Source: Burkholderia sp. WP9
GTDB lineage: Bacteria; Pseudomonadota; Gammaproteobacteria; Burkholderiales; Burkholderiaceae
Length of the DNA: 64,000 nt
NCBI RefSeq assembly: GCF_900104795.1
Contig: NZ_FNTG01000002.1
Coordinates: 2,418,001-2,482,000 of the forward strand
Direction of reading: 5' to 3'
The stretch's first letter is position 1; each line of letters opens with the position of its first letter. Shown here piece by piece: positions 26,806 to 35,913 of the stretch. The position numbers were made by a program, and so were the translations under genes. The notes beneath the pieces were generated by a model. That model did no database searches. It was not told the origin of the DNA and saw only the letters and a list, made by a program, of their open reading frames with translations.

Positions 26806-27477
26806 TCAGGCGTTGGCGGTTGCTTTTTCCAGAACCGGGAACATATGCGATGGGTCGGGACGACGCGTGTAGTTCGGATTGACCTCGGAATACAGCACGA
26901 TGCCGTCCTGTCCGATGACATAGCGCGCCGGCATCGGCAAGGTCCAACTGGGATCGTTGTTGAACGTCGGCAGATCGTTCTTCAGGTTCCTGTAAAGCTC
27001 GACCAGATAGTCGGGCAGCGTGAAACGCAGCCCGAAGTCGGCTCCCGTCTGACCGTTCACGTCGCTCAGCACCGGAAAACCCAGTTCGTTGGTGCGCACC
27101 GACTTGCGGCTATTGACCGGCGTCTGCGGTGAGATCGCCACGACGTTCGCGCCATATGTCTGAATCTGCGGCAGCACTTCGTTGATCGCCTGCAATTCGA
27201 TATTGCAGTACGGGCACCAGACGCCGCGATAGAACGTCACGACCAGTGGCCCCTTCACGAGCAGCGCTGCGGAAGACACGTCGTTGCCATCCTGATCTTT
27301 CAGGTTGAAATGCGGAGCGCGGTCGCCGGCCTTAATGGCTCGGGCAGCCTGCCCGCTCGCAATCAGTTCTGCCGTGGCGCGTTCCATCACCGGATGAATC
27401 GCCGGCGGTGCGTTGAACGGCGGCTTGCCCGCCTTGAAGTCGGCCCTGAATGCGTCGAGTTTGTCCTGCAGTGACAT
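26806..27477 (-). CDS. AhpC/TSA-type peroxiredoxin-like protein
   Basis: A 223-residue thioredoxin-fold protein with an N-terminal helical extension and the active-site segment FYRGVWCPYCNIEL (C88, C91), as in the AhpC/TSA redoxin group. ATG 27477 follows CGGAGAACACTC. It probably reduces peroxides or acts as a thiol oxidoreductase in the cytoplasm. It sits between an enoyl-CoA hydratase-like and an SDR gene, with an AhpD-like protein two genes upstream that could be its redox partner. Confidence 0.88.
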   Translation of the reverse strand: MSLQDKLDAFRADFKAGKPPFNAPPAIHPVMERATAELIASGQAARAIKAGDRAPHFNLKDQDGNDVSSAALLVKGPLVVTFYRGVWCPYCNIELQAINEVLPQIQTYGANVVAISPQTPVNSRKSVRTNELGFPVLSDVNGQTGADFGLRFTLPDYLVELYRNLKNDLPTFNNDPSWTLPMPARYVIGQDGIVLYSEVNPNYTRRPDPSHMFPVLEKATANA

Positions 27478-27532
27478 GAGTGTTCTCCGTCGAGAGAAAT
27501 AGAGGAATTGAGGAACCAACGAGCCGGTGGCT

Positions 27533-28309
27533 TCAGGCTACGTTCTGCGCTGCCGCAATGCGCGCCACTTCGGCCGCAGTGATACCTTCGAGCGCCAGGC
27601 CGTAGCCGATGCCTTCGTCGATCACGCGACGCAGCCGCTGGGTCAGGCCGATGCGGGTGTATTTGGTGGTGAGCGGGGGCTGCTTTGCGATAGTCGCGGC
27701 GATGGCATGCGCGCGATCCAGCAGTTGATCCGCAGGCACGATCTCGTTGACTACGCCCAGCGACTTCGCTTCCGCAGCAGCGAGTTTTTGCTGCGTGAGC
27801 ACGAAGTACCGGCCGCGAATGCTGCCGATCATTTCCGGCCAGAGTAGATGGATACCATCGTTGGGAGCGATGCCAAAGGCGGCATGAGGCATGTCCTGGA
27901 ACACCGTCTCGGGTGTCGCCACCACGATATCGCACAACAGGACGTATTCCGAATGCAGCAGGACCGGGCCGTTCAGCGCGGCGATCATCGGGACTTCGAT
28001 GTCCAGGATATTCATCAGGATCTTGCGACCTTCGCGGAAGATCTTGTCATAGCCACGCGGCGTAAAGAAATCAAAACCTTCCGGCGAGATCGCGTCCATA
28101 AATGCGTCGCCGCTACCTGTCAGGATGACCACGCGGTTATCCGGGTCTTCGCCGACCTGGTGGAACATGTCGGTGAACTGTTCATGCGTATGGCCATTGA
28201 AGACGAGCTTCGCGCCGTCGGTATGGAAACGCACTTCGAGCACGCCGTCCGGCGTACGGGTCAGTTTGGCGTTGGGGTAAGCGTCTTTATAGCGGTCGAA
28301 CGTGGACAT
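27533..28309 (-). CDS. Enoyl-CoA hydratase/isomerase family protein
   Basis: A 258-residue crotonase-fold protein. Seen are the oxyanion-hole segments (VVILTGSGDAFMDAIS and MIAALNGPVLLHSEYVLLCDI) and FGIAPNDGIHLLWPEMIG. The usual catalytic Glu of hydratases is not obvious in the second segment, so another crotonase-type reaction such as isomerisation or C-C hydrolysis is possible. An AGGAGCAGCC ribosome site precedes ATG 28309. It is the second gene of the minus-strand operon. Confidence 0.85.
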   Translation of the reverse strand: MSTFDRYKDAYPNAKLTRTPDGVLEVRFHTDGAKLVFNGHTHEQFTDMFHQVGEDPDNRVVILTGSGDAFMDAISPEGFDFFTPRGYDKIFREGRKILMNILDIEVPMIAALNGPVLLHSEYVLLCDIVVATPETVFQDMPHAAFGIAPNDGIHLLWPEMIGSIRGRYFVLTQQKLAAAEAKSLGVVNEIVPADQLLDRAHAIAATIAKQPPLTTKYTRIGLTQRLRRVIDEGIGYGLALEGITAAEVARIAAAQNVA

Positions 28310-28374
28310 GGCTGCTCCTGGGTGAACTTCGGTATGGCGCTAGACGGGGGCCGCGAGGGGCTCCCCGAGACGGC

Positions 28375-28935
28375 TTAGGCAGCGACCGGTTTGGTCCACT
28401 CGTTACCGGCCATGAAGCCGTCGAGTTCGGTGTGGACGATGTGGTTCGTGTAGTTGCTCATCACTTTGGTTGCCACGCCGAGAATGACTTCAAGGACGTT
28501 TTGACGGGTGTAGCCGGCGGCCAGGAATGCGTCGACATCTGCGTCAGGGACGAAGCCGCGCTCACGCACTACAAGCGTCGTGAAGCGATGCAGCGCTTCG
28601 AGCTTTGCATCCGGCAGCGGCGTTCCGGCGCGCAGCGCTGCGATCACGCCCGCGTCCATCTTGATCATCTTCGCCAGCGTGCTGTGACCGGCCATGCAGT
28701 AGTGGCAGTTGTTCTCGAAGTTCGATGTGAGGTAGACGACCTGCTGTTCGTGCGGCGTCAGCGTGCTTTTCGAGAACAGGTCCCACAGCGCCGAGTAACC
28801 GGCCAGCAGCGCGGGCGCTTCCGCCATATGCGCCTGAAGGTTGGGGACGAAGCCAAAGGCGCGCTTCGTGTCTTCGAGGCTGGCCTTCGAAGCGGCCGGT
28901 GCGTTATCGATCGTGTAGGTTTGGAAGTTGCTCAT
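28375..28935 (-). CDS. Carboxymuconolactone decarboxylase (AhpD-like) family protein
   Basis: A 186-residue protein with the AhpD-like motif ENNCHYCMAGHS (E74, C77, C80, H84), indicating a redox-active CxxC rather than a true decarboxylase. ATG 28935 follows CAGGAGCAAAACG; the frame extending to 29004 is unsupported. It is the first gene of a four-gene operon reading leftward. It could recycle the peroxiredoxin-like protein encoded two genes later. Confidence 0.88.
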   Translation of the reverse strand: MSNFQTYTIDNAPAASKASLEDTKRAFGFVPNLQAHMAEAPALLAGYSALWDLFSKSTLTPHEQQVVYLTSNFENNCHYCMAGHSTLAKMIKMDAGVIAALRAGTPLPDAKLEALHRFTTLVVRERGFVPDADVDAFLAAGYTRQNVLEVILGVATKVMSNYTNHIVHTELDGFMAGNEWTKPVAA

Positions 28936-29346
28936 CGTTTTGCTCCTGCTGGTTGACGGTGAGCAAATGATGAAGGTCAGCGTTTTTTCGAAGAAGGCAG
29001 GCACCGTCGATAACAGTCATTCCTGGCAGGCATATAGCAATGGTTGAAGTGCTCACGCCTTAGAGGACAGATGGTCTAACGCAACGGGATGGATCGTTTG
29101 AATCTGGTCGACGGGTTTTGATCAATCAACTTTGAGGTGGGACCGACCGCTCCAGCTTCAAAGGCGGCCACACAGGTCGCGTGGGAGCAATTGAACGCTC
29201 GGGGTCGATGACGGCCGGCCACGACACGGTGTCCGGCAAGCGGTTGTTATGCTCCGCGCACCAAGCCGACGATGCCAGTCTCAACGCTCTCGAAACACTA
29301 TGCGAAGTGTGTCAAAGTACCAACTCTTACTCGTGAGCGACCCCGC
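28936..29346. other. Divergent intergenic region
   Basis: About 410 bp separate the leftward AhpD-like operon from the rightward MBL gene. It must contain both promoters. No convincing operator symmetry, small gene or RNA structure was found by eye. Confidence 0.5.
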
Positions 29347-30120
29347 ATGACTACATTACCGATTGCCGATCGATGGTTTGAACTCAAGCGCGTCAGTGAC
29401 GAAATCACGCTACTTTGGGAACCGCACGTCGTGCCGCTGATGCGCTGCAATATCTGGCATGTGCGCGGGCGCGACCGGGACCTGATGATCGACACAGGGA
29501 TGGGTATCGTCAGTCTGCAGGATGCCGCCAGGCACCTGCTGCAGAAGGACGTAACCGCCGTTGCGACGCATACGCATTCGGATCATGTCGGCGGGCATCA
29601 CGAGTTTGAACACACGCTGGTTCACGAATTGGAGGCAGAGAACCTGCGCTCGCCGCGCGAGCCAGGCACTCTTCTGGCATCGGTATTGGGCGACGAAGCA
29701 ATTCGCCGGTATCGCAAAGCAGGTTATCCGTTCGACGGTGATCTGATCACGGCCCTTCCGAGCGCTGATTATTCGATGTCCGATTATCGCGTGCGGGCGG
29801 CAACGGTCACGGAAATCGTCAAGGAAGGGAGCATTGTCGATCTCGGCAACCGGCATTTTGAAGTCCTTCATCTGCCCGGTCACTCACCGGGCAGTATCGG
29901 CCTATGGGAAGCGGCATCCGGCACTCTGTTCTCGGGCGATGCGATCTACGATGGCCCGCTGCTGGATGAGATAGGTGGCGCTGATATTCCGACTTACGTG
30001 CGCACGATGAAGCGCTTGCGTGAATTGCCCGTGCAAGTGGTCCACGCTGGACACGACGGGAGCTTTGGGCGAAAACGACTGGTCGAGTTAGTCGATGCCT
30101 ATCTGGCTAAACGTACCTGA
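29347..30120 (+). CDS. MBL-fold metallo-hydrolase
   Basis: A 257-residue metallo-beta-lactamase-fold protein. THTHSDHVGGH at residues 74-84 supplies the first metal ligands, LPGHSPGSIGLWE the next His, and SGDAIYDG the bridging Asp. A late VHAGHDGSFG gives the last His. ATG 29347 is chosen because MTTLPIADRW aligns with the fold start; 29272 is also in frame. No signal peptide is present. The natural substrate is unknown (glyoxalase II-like, lactonase or similar). Confidence 0.88.
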   Translation: MTTLPIADRWFELKRVSDEITLLWEPHVVPLMRCNIWHVRGRDRDLMIDTGMGIVSLQDAARHLLQKDVTAVATHTHSDHVGGHHEFEHTLVHELEAENLRSPREPGTLLASVLGDEAIRRYRKAGYPFDGDLITALPSADYSMSDYRVRAATVTEIVKEGSIVDLGNRHFEVLHLPGHSPGSIGLWEAASGTLFSGDAIYDGPLLDEIGGADIPTYVRTMKRLRELPVQVVHAGHDGSFGRKRLVELVDAYLAKRT

Positions 30121-30296
30121 GCGCTCGCGAATGCGGTCTGCAATGGTGCGGTGCAATCGACAGCCGCGCGGAGGGGATGGCGGGCGCGTTGTCCGTGATT
30201 TTTTCGATGCCGCCTGTCCGTCGGCATGCGGCCCGCGCGTCATTGTGATGGCGGCTCGATGTAATTCATCCGCCTAACCCCATGACGGAGGCTCAT

Positions 30297-30668
30297 ATGC
30301 AATACCTATTGATGATCTATTCGGAAGAAAACCGCTGGAACCAGATGACCGACAGCGAGCGGCAGCAAGGGGTTGCCGCCTATCAGGCGTACACCGAATC
30401 GTTGAAAAAAGCGGAGGTGCTGGTGGGCGCCAACCGGCTGCAGCACACGAGGACGGCCACCACGGTGCGGTTCGTCGACGGCAAGCCGCAGGTGCTTGAC
30501 GGACCGTATTCCGATTCGAAGGAGCAGCTCGCCGGCTACTATCTGATCGACGTGCCCAACCTGGACGCGGCGATCGCGTGGGCATCGCGTTGTCCCGGCG
30601 CGGCGCACGGCCTCATGGAAGTGCGCCCGGTCTGGACTGCCCCGTACGACGCGCCATCTGCTGCATGA
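30297..30668 (+). CDS. YCII-related (DGPF) protein
   Basis: A 123-residue ferredoxin-like-fold protein starting MQYLLMIYSEE, with the hallmark VLDGPYSDSKEQLAGYYLID. ATG 30297 follows a strong ACGGAGGCTC site. The stop overlaps the sigma factor gene as ATGA. DGPF proteins are the constant partners of ECF42-group sigma factors and are thought to be part of that regulon. Biochemical role is unknown. Confidence 0.92.
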   Translation: MQYLLMIYSEENRWNQMTDSERQQGVAAYQAYTESLKKAEVLVGANRLQHTRTATTVRFVDGKPQVLDGPYSDSKEQLAGYYLIDVPNLDAAIAWASRCPGAAHGLMEVRPVWTAPYDAPSAA

Positions 30669-31933
30669 GTCCGTCCGGCGGCGGCCCTGATGCTGGCGCC
30701 GCCGCGCGTGCGATTGCCGAGGCGGTCGCCCGCCGCAGTTACGGCAAGCTGGTCGCGCTGTTGGCGATGCGCACGCGCGACGTCGCGGCGGCCGAGGACG
30801 CGCTGGCCGACGCGTTCGCGACCGCGCTCGCGGGCTGGCCGGAGCGCGGCTGCCCAGCGAATCCCGAAGCGTGGTTGATGACGGTTGCGCGCCGCCGGGC
30901 GCTCGATGGCGCGCGTCATCGCCGTGTCGGCGACGAAGTGGTGAATCAGCTCGCGATCCTCGCCGACGAGATCGACGAGCGTGAAGCAGGCATGTTGCCC
31001 GACCGGCGGCTTGCGCTGCTGTTCGCGTGCACGCACCCTGCGCTCGAGGCCGCGATTCGCACGCCGCTAATGTTGCAGGTGGTGCTGGGGCTCGAAGCAA
31101 AGACGATTGCGTCCGCGTTCCTGATGTCGCCCGCCGCGATGAGCAAGCGCCTCGTGCGGGCGAAGAACAAGATCCGCGACGCGGGCATTCCGTTCAGCGT
31201 ACCCGAGCGCGAGGAGTTGCCCGGCCGGGTCGCTGCGGTGCTCGAAGCGGTCTATGCGGCGTATGCGCAAGGGTGGACCGATCCCGTCGGCGTCGATACC
31301 GAGCGGCGCGACCTCGCCGGCGAGGCGCTGTTTCTCGCACACCTGCTCGTCGAACTGCTGCCCGAGGAGCCAGAGACACTCGGTCTGCTCTCGCTGATGC
31401 TTTATGCGCAGGCGCGGCGCGATGCGCGACGCGATGCGGCCGGCGACTACGTACCACTGTCGGCCCAGGATCCGGCGACATGGGATGCGCCGATGATCGA
31501 CGCAGCCAACGCACTGCTGCGGCGCGCGAGCGCATTCAACGCGATCGGACGCTTTCAACTCGAGGCCGCTCTGCAGTCGGCGCACGTCTACCGCTGCCGG
31601 ACGCATCGCCCGAACTGGGACGAAATCGTGCAGCTCTACGATGCGCTGCTCGCGATTGCACCGTCGCCCGTGGTCGCGGTGAACCGCGCGCTCGCGCTGG
31701 CGGAACGGGACGGCCCGCAGGCGGCGCTCGACGCGCTCGCCCCGTATGCGGACGATCCGCGGCTGGCCGACTACCAGCCGTACTGGGCCGCGCGTGCGGA
31801 TCTGCTCGCGCGTGCCGGCGCGACGGCCGAAGCGCTCGACGCGTACGATCTCGCGATCGGACTCGAGCGCGATCCGGCCGTGCGCCGGTTCCTGCAGCGC
31901 AAGCGCATCGAGCTGTTATCGGCGAGACGTTAG
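30665..31933 (+). CDS. ECF42-type RNA polymerase sigma factor with C-terminal TPR-like extension
   Basis: A 422-residue protein. Residues about 1-170 are sigma-2/sigma-4-like (DVAAAEDALADAFATALAGW, later SPAAMSKRLVRAKNKIRDAG). A DUF6596 and helical TPR-like C-terminal domain follows (EAVYAAYAQGWTDP, HRPNWDEIVQLYDALLAI, VNRALALAERDGPQAALDAL). The long extension and coupled DGPF gene define the ECF42 group, where the extension is needed for activity and no anti-sigma factor is used. None is visible here. ATG 30665 overlaps the DGPF stop; the longer frame from 30578 runs inside that gene. Confidence 0.9.
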   Translation: MSPSGGGPDAGAAARAIAEAVARRSYGKLVALLAMRTRDVAAAEDALADAFATALAGWPERGCPANPEAWLMTVARRRALDGARHRRVGDEVVNQLAILADEIDEREAGMLPDRRLALLFACTHPALEAAIRTPLMLQVVLGLEAKTIASAFLMSPAAMSKRLVRAKNKIRDAGIPFSVPEREELPGRVAAVLEAVYAAYAQGWTDPVGVDTERRDLAGEALFLAHLLVELLPEEPETLGLLSLMLYAQARRDARRDAAGDYVPLSAQDPATWDAPMIDAANALLRRASAFNAIGRFQLEAALQSAHVYRCRTHRPNWDEIVQLYDALLAIAPSPVVAVNRALALAERDGPQAALDALAPYADDPRLADYQPYWAARADLLARAGATAEALDAYDLAIGLERDPAVRRFLQRKRIELLSARR

Positions 31934-32062
31934 ATTAGACGTCGCGTTTGCCGTGCGAGGTTGCAAGCCGCTGCTCGGTCTGGACCGTTCGCATCGGAAT
32001 TGAGTTGAGTCGATATGAATCCAACGTCCGATTTGTAGAACGGTCGTCGACCGGTTGAATCT

Positions 32063-32110
32063 GCCGCCAATAACGGTCAGTCGACACCTCCGCCTGAATC
32101 GTCGACAATC
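32063..32110 (+). repeat. 48-bp intergenic repeat, copy A
   Basis: The conserved positions are GCCA at 4-7, GG at 13-14, TCGAC at 19-23, AT(C/T)G at 36-39 and C(G/A)ACAATC at 41-48. The copy ends 28 bp before the methyltransferase start. Confidence 0.7.
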
Positions 32111-32138
32111 GGCCGATCTGACCATCCAATATTCATCG

Positions 32139-32750
32139 ATGTCGATCGACGTTCCGGGAACCGAAGGTTATGCCGAGTATGCTGGGGCCTTGGCTAACGA
32201 TTGGCGCAAGATTTCGTTCCGAGACCTCCACCAACCGGTTCTGCACCTGATACCGACGGCACCTTCGCGCATCCTCGACGTGGGGGCCGGCATGGGCCGC
32301 GACGCTGCCGCATTGGCATCGATGGGGCACTCGGTGGTAGCGGTTGAGCCCGTCGACGAACTGCGGGCTGCTGCGATCAACTTCTATCCGGCTTCCAGCG
32401 TCGTCTGGCTCGACGACAGCCTTCCAGAACTCCGCCTTGTCCGGGAGCGGGCGCACACGTTCACTGTTGTCATGGTTACTGCAGTATGGATGCACCTCGA
32501 CGAAGCCCAGCGTCGCCGAGGGATGGACACCCTCTCTGATCTGTTGGACGAAGGCGGCCTCGTCATCATGTCGTTGCGCCACGGGCCGGTCTCTACGGGG
32601 CGGCGCATGTTTGACGTCTCCGCTGCGGACACGATCAGGCTTGCCGAAGCCCATACCCTGCAACTTCTGCTCAATGTTTGCAGTGACTCAGTCCAGCAAA
32701 CAAACAGGAGCATGGGAGTCTCCTGGACGCGGCTTGTTTTCCGGAAGTGA
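32139..32750 (+). CDS. SAM-dependent methyltransferase
   Basis: A 203-residue class I methyltransferase with motif I ILDVGAGMGRDAAALA and the following VVAVEPVDELRAAA acidic loop, then VVMVTAVWMHL and a LLDEGGLVIMSLRHGP strand. ATG 32139 keeps the gene clear of repeat copy A; an upstream TTG at 32055 would read through the repeat. No clear ribosome site is seen at either. The gene stands alone between repeat copies A and B. Substrate is unknown. Confidence 0.82.
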   Translation: MSIDVPGTEGYAEYAGALANDWRKISFRDLHQPVLHLIPTAPSRILDVGAGMGRDAAALASMGHSVVAVEPVDELRAAAINFYPASSVVWLDDSLPELRLVRERAHTFTVVMVTAVWMHLDEAQRRRGMDTLSDLLDEGGLVIMSLRHGPVSTGRRMFDVSAADTIRLAEAHTLQLLLNVCSDSVQQTNRSMGVSWTRLVFRK

Positions 32751-32784
32751 GGATCGATGTGGCGGCGACCGCGCGCGGAGATTG

Positions 32785-32832
32785 TCGGCCATGAAGGGAC
32801 ACTCGACGAGACCGCGTCCATTGTCGACAATC
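32785..32832 (+). repeat. 48-bp intergenic repeat, copy B
   Basis: It has the same conserved boxes as copy A. It is also flanked on the left by GATTGTCG, the exact reverse complement of its right end CGACAATC, so this copy has short terminal inverted repeats. It lies 34 bp after the methyltransferase stop. Confidence 0.75.
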
Positions 32833-32892
32833 TTCGGAGCTGCGCTTAGCCGCGGGAATTGGCGATCCGGCTTCCACCGTCGGCCAACCTTC

Positions 32893-33210
32893 TTAAAGCC
32901 CCCCTCGCCGCGTGCATACCGCATTGATCCTCATAATCGCGAACTGCTCTCTCGCTCCAGGCATATTTTGAAGGATGCATTCGTGATATGCCCGCTCACG
33001 CGGGAGCAGCATCTTGCTATTTCTATACAGCGCGTAGCATGACCGTTGAATGTAGTTCGAGGCAACTTGACTACGGGCGTCGCGCAACCCGACAAGCAAA
33101 CACTCGTCGTATGAGGAGCCGCTATCGGCCAATGTAGGTTGCATTGTTACCAAACCCGAAAGGCATATTGCCGCTCGGGCGGCATACATCCGTAAAACGC
33201 TTATGGGCAT
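32893..33210 (-). CDS. Small secreted Cys-containing repeat protein
   Basis: A 105-residue protein with a signal peptide ending at about LA-DSGS (residue 29). Two similar units follow: YDECLLVGLRDAR...IQRSC and YHECILQNMPGAR...INAVC, each with a leading EC and a closing Cys. This suggests one disulfide per unit. ATG 33210 has GAGAGC upstream. The stop is 60 bp right of repeat copy B. The family was not named; similar EC-x(n)-C small periplasmic proteins are common in proteobacteria. Confidence 0.6.
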   Translation of the reverse strand: MPISVLRMYAARAAICLSGLVTMQPTLADSGSSYDECLLVGLRDARSQVASNYIQRSCYALYRNSKMLLPRERAYHECILQNMPGAREQFAIMRINAVCTRRGGL

Positions 33211-33372
33211 TGCTAAGCTCTCAATCTGTAATTTGCTTGGGATGGTTTCACCCAGGATTTGAAAAAAGTTTATCAAAGCAAGGCCCATCCCACCCCCGGC
33301 ATACTGAAACAACTTTCCGGCTGCATGCAATCACCAGCGCACGGATCGCACATTAGCTAGGCTTCCGGGATC

Positions 33373-35024
33373 GGCCGAGGCCGTGTCAAAACCCGGCCAA
33401 TCACCTACACTGAATCAACCTTTTAGCGCGAGAGGCGGAGATGGGTCGATTCGTCGAAGGTGCGAACCGCAATCAGGCAACGCTGCTGCCGGAATGTCTC
33501 GAAGACTTCATCGCCGAAGACAATCCCGTCCGGATAGTCGACGCATTTGTAGACGAACTCCAACTGACCTCCTTGGGATTTGACGGGGCCACGCCCGCGA
33601 TCACAGGCCGACCGTCTTACCATCCGGCCGTGCTGCTCAAAATCTACATCTACGGCTATCTCAATCGCGTGCAATCGAGCCGACGTCTGGAGCGGGAGTG
33701 TCAACGCAATGTCGAACTGATGTGGCTGACTGGTCGCCTCGCGCCAGACTTCAAGACGATTGCCGAGTTCAGGCGCAGCAATGGTCCGGGGATTCGCAAT
33801 GTATGCCGGCGCTTCGTGGTGATATGCCGTGACCTGAAACTCTTCACGCAAGCAGTCGTGGCCATCGACGGCAGCAAGTTCAAGGCAGTCAACAGCCGCG
33901 ATAACAACTTCACACCCAACAAGATTGCGAAGCGTCAGGAACAAATCGAGCAAAGCATTCAGCGCTATCTGGATGCACTGGAGACCGCCGACCGCACACA
34001 ACCGGCCGAGGTAGAAGCAAAAACCGAACGGCTACGGGAAAAGATTGAAACGCTGCGCGAACAGATGCGCGATCTGGATCATGCCGCAGAACTGTTGAAT
34101 GATTTACCGGGAAAGCAGGTCTCGCTCACTGATCCCGACTCACGCTCGATGATGTCGCAAGCCAAGGGCACAGGTGTGGTCGGCTACAACGTTCAGGTGG
34201 CTGTCGACACGAAGCATCACCTCATCGTGGCCCATGAAGTGACGAACATCGGTAACGACCGGACGCAGTTGAGCCCGATGGCCAAGGCCGCCCGCGATGC
34301 CATGGGCAAGAAGACGATCAAGGCGCTAGCCGATCGTGGGTACTTCAGTGCCCCGGAGATCAAGGCGTGCGATGACGCCGGTATCGCGGCGCTGGTGCCG
34401 AAAATGCAAACCTCCAGTGCAAAGGCTGATGGACGATTCGACCGGGCCGACTTCATCTACATCGCCAGAGACGACCAGTACCTGTGTCCGGCGGGCCAAC
34501 GGGCGATTTACCGATTCAGTTCGGTCGAGCGCGAAAATCCGATGACCCTGCGTACCTACTGGAGTAGCGCTTGCCCGAAGTGCCCGATGAAAAGCCAGTG
34601 CACACCAGCTGATTACCGGCGTATCCGACGATGGGAGCACGAAGCGGTACTTGAGAAAATGCAGTCAAGGCTGGATCGCCAGCTCGACGCCATGACGATA
34701 CGACGCCGAACGGTCGAACATGTGTTCGGCACGCTCAAGCACTGGATGGGTTCGACCCACTTCCAGACACGCCGTTTGGGCCATGTCGCGGCCGAAATGA
34801 GTTTGCATGTGCTGGCATACAACCTCAAGCGAGTCATCAGGATTCTCGGGTTCGCAAAGACGATGCGCGCAATGAAGCTGGCAGGCGCGTGAACTCGCGC
34901 GCCAACGTTGTTCATTGAGCAAAGCTCGATCACGTCATCCGCTTGCGTCTCGGTCCAACGCAATCGTGATCCCGACAGGACTTCACCAACCGGGCGTTCT
35001 GCACGTTTTTACACGGCCTCGGCC
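33373..35024 (+). mobile_element. IS1182-family insertion sequence, copy 1
   Basis: A 1652-bp element bounded by terminal inverted repeats GGCCGAGGCCGTGTCAAAAC and, on the right, its complement with one mismatch (19 of 20). It carries one transposase gene. The palindromic GGCC at each edge may instead be a 4-bp target duplication, in which case the element starts at GAGGCC and is 8 bp shorter. The right end runs directly into intergenic repeat copy C, and the joined flanks (CCGGGAT-CGGCC-ACGAAGG) resemble copy B, so it inserted inside a repeat. Confidence 0.9.
33441..34892 (+). CDS. IS1182 family transposase (copy 1)
   Basis: A 483-residue DDE transposase. The N-terminal DUF772-like part spans about 1-110 (YHPAVLLKIYIYGYLNRVQSS abridged as YHPAVLLKIYIYGYL). 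The catalytic core starts at VVAIDGSKFKAVNS and continues through VGYNVQVAVDTKHH and ALADRGYFS. A CPKCPMKSQC zinc-like cluster and a C-terminal RRTVEHVFGTLKHWMG segment with the final acidic residue follow. Length is full for the family and the frame is intact, so it should be active. It is identical in protein sequence to the copy at 35982. Confidence 0.93.
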   Translation: MGRFVEGANRNQATLLPECLEDFIAEDNPVRIVDAFVDELQLTSLGFDGATPAITGRPSYHPAVLLKIYIYGYLNRVQSSRRLERECQRNVELMWLTGRLAPDFKTIAEFRRSNGPGIRNVCRRFVVICRDLKLFTQAVVAIDGSKFKAVNSRDNNFTPNKIAKRQEQIEQSIQRYLDALETADRTQPAEVEAKTERLREKIETLREQMRDLDHAAELLNDLPGKQVSLTDPDSRSMMSQAKGTGVVGYNVQVAVDTKHHLIVAHEVTNIGNDRTQLSPMAKAARDAMGKKTIKALADRGYFSAPEIKACDDAGIAALVPKMQTSSAKADGRFDRADFIYIARDDQYLCPAGQRAIYRFSSVERENPMTLRTYWSSACPKCPMKSQCTPADYRRIRRWEHEAVLEKMQSRLDRQLDAMTIRRRTVEHVFGTLKHWMGSTHFQTRRLGHVAAEMSLHVLAYNLKRVIRILGFAKTMRAMKLAGA

Positions 35025-35066
35025 ACGAAGGGACATTGGACGTCGCAAGCTCGATTGGCGACAATC
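35019..35066 (+). repeat. 48-bp intergenic repeat, copy C, entered by IS copy 1
   Basis: All conserved boxes are present (GCCA, GG, AT(T)G, CGACAATC) except TGGAC in place of TCGAC. Its first six bases coincide with the right end of IS copy 1. It closely matches copy B over the whole 48 positions. Confidence 0.7.
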
Positions 35067-35213
35067 CGTTATGCCTAAGAACATCGAGAGATATCCGTTT
35101 TTTGGTTGACTCGAGTATTCAAATTTTCCTTCTGCTACTATCGTCGCCCGACGTTGTCTGACGCTAGGCACGGCGCTTAACAACGTATGACTCACGTGCC
35201 GGAGGTCTTTGCA

Positions 35214-35728
35214 ATGGAGAACATCCGTACGCCGAGAATAATTCTGCGTCGGCCAATCGGCCTTGATATAGACGCGCTGTACCGCATCTATGGCGATCCG
35301 CGCACAAACGCGTTCAATCCAGCTGGACCGATACCTTCGCGTGCTGACGCCGAGGCAACAATGGCTCGTTGGCTAAATCATTGGCTCGATAGCGGCTTCG
35401 GTATGTGGGCGATTAGCATATTGAACTGCCCGAACGAGGTTGTCGGCTTCGGCGGACTTACATATAGATCGTTCGGTCAGGAAAAAAAGTGAATCTGGGC
35501 TATCGACTTGCGGTCGAAGCGTGGGGTCAGGGGCTTGCGACTGAGCTGGCAACTACGGCAATAAACTTCGGGTTTCAAGCTTTGGGTCTGCAGGAGATCT
35601 TCGCCCTGGTCCGAAGCAACCATGTCGCTTCTCGGAACGTTTTGGAGAAGGCTGGGTTAACGCAATTCGGAAGTCTTGACGATGTGCCGGGAGATGCACC
35701 GAGCATCGTTTATCGAATCTCGCACTGA
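35214..35728 (+). pseudogene. GNAT (RimJ/RimL-type) acetyltransferase with a frameshift
   Basis: The gene starts at ATG 35214 with GGAGG eight bases upstream (MENIRTPRIILRRP). The first frame ends at a TGA at 35490 directly after a run of seven A. The second frame, from about 35489, continues the same protein (NLGYRLAVEAWGQGLATELA, NHVASRNVLEKAGL), which holds the acetyl-CoA pyrophosphate loop. One extra A would restore a 172-residue acetyltransferase. It could be a true mutation, slippage expression at the A-run, or a sequencing error. It lies between the two IS copies. Confidence 0.85.
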
Positions 35729-35913
35729 TGATCGTGAACGAAATGAGTGGGTGCCTGTATCGGACGGAAGCCGTTTTCGAGTGAGATTGCGCCCGCATCA
35801 TTGCCGACCGACACGATTGCTCGAGGAAAGTCGAATTACCGGTCATGGTTGGGTTAAGCCTTTCAAATAACAGCTGCGATCCGCGATTGAGTGGGCTATG
35901 TCAAACCGGCCTC

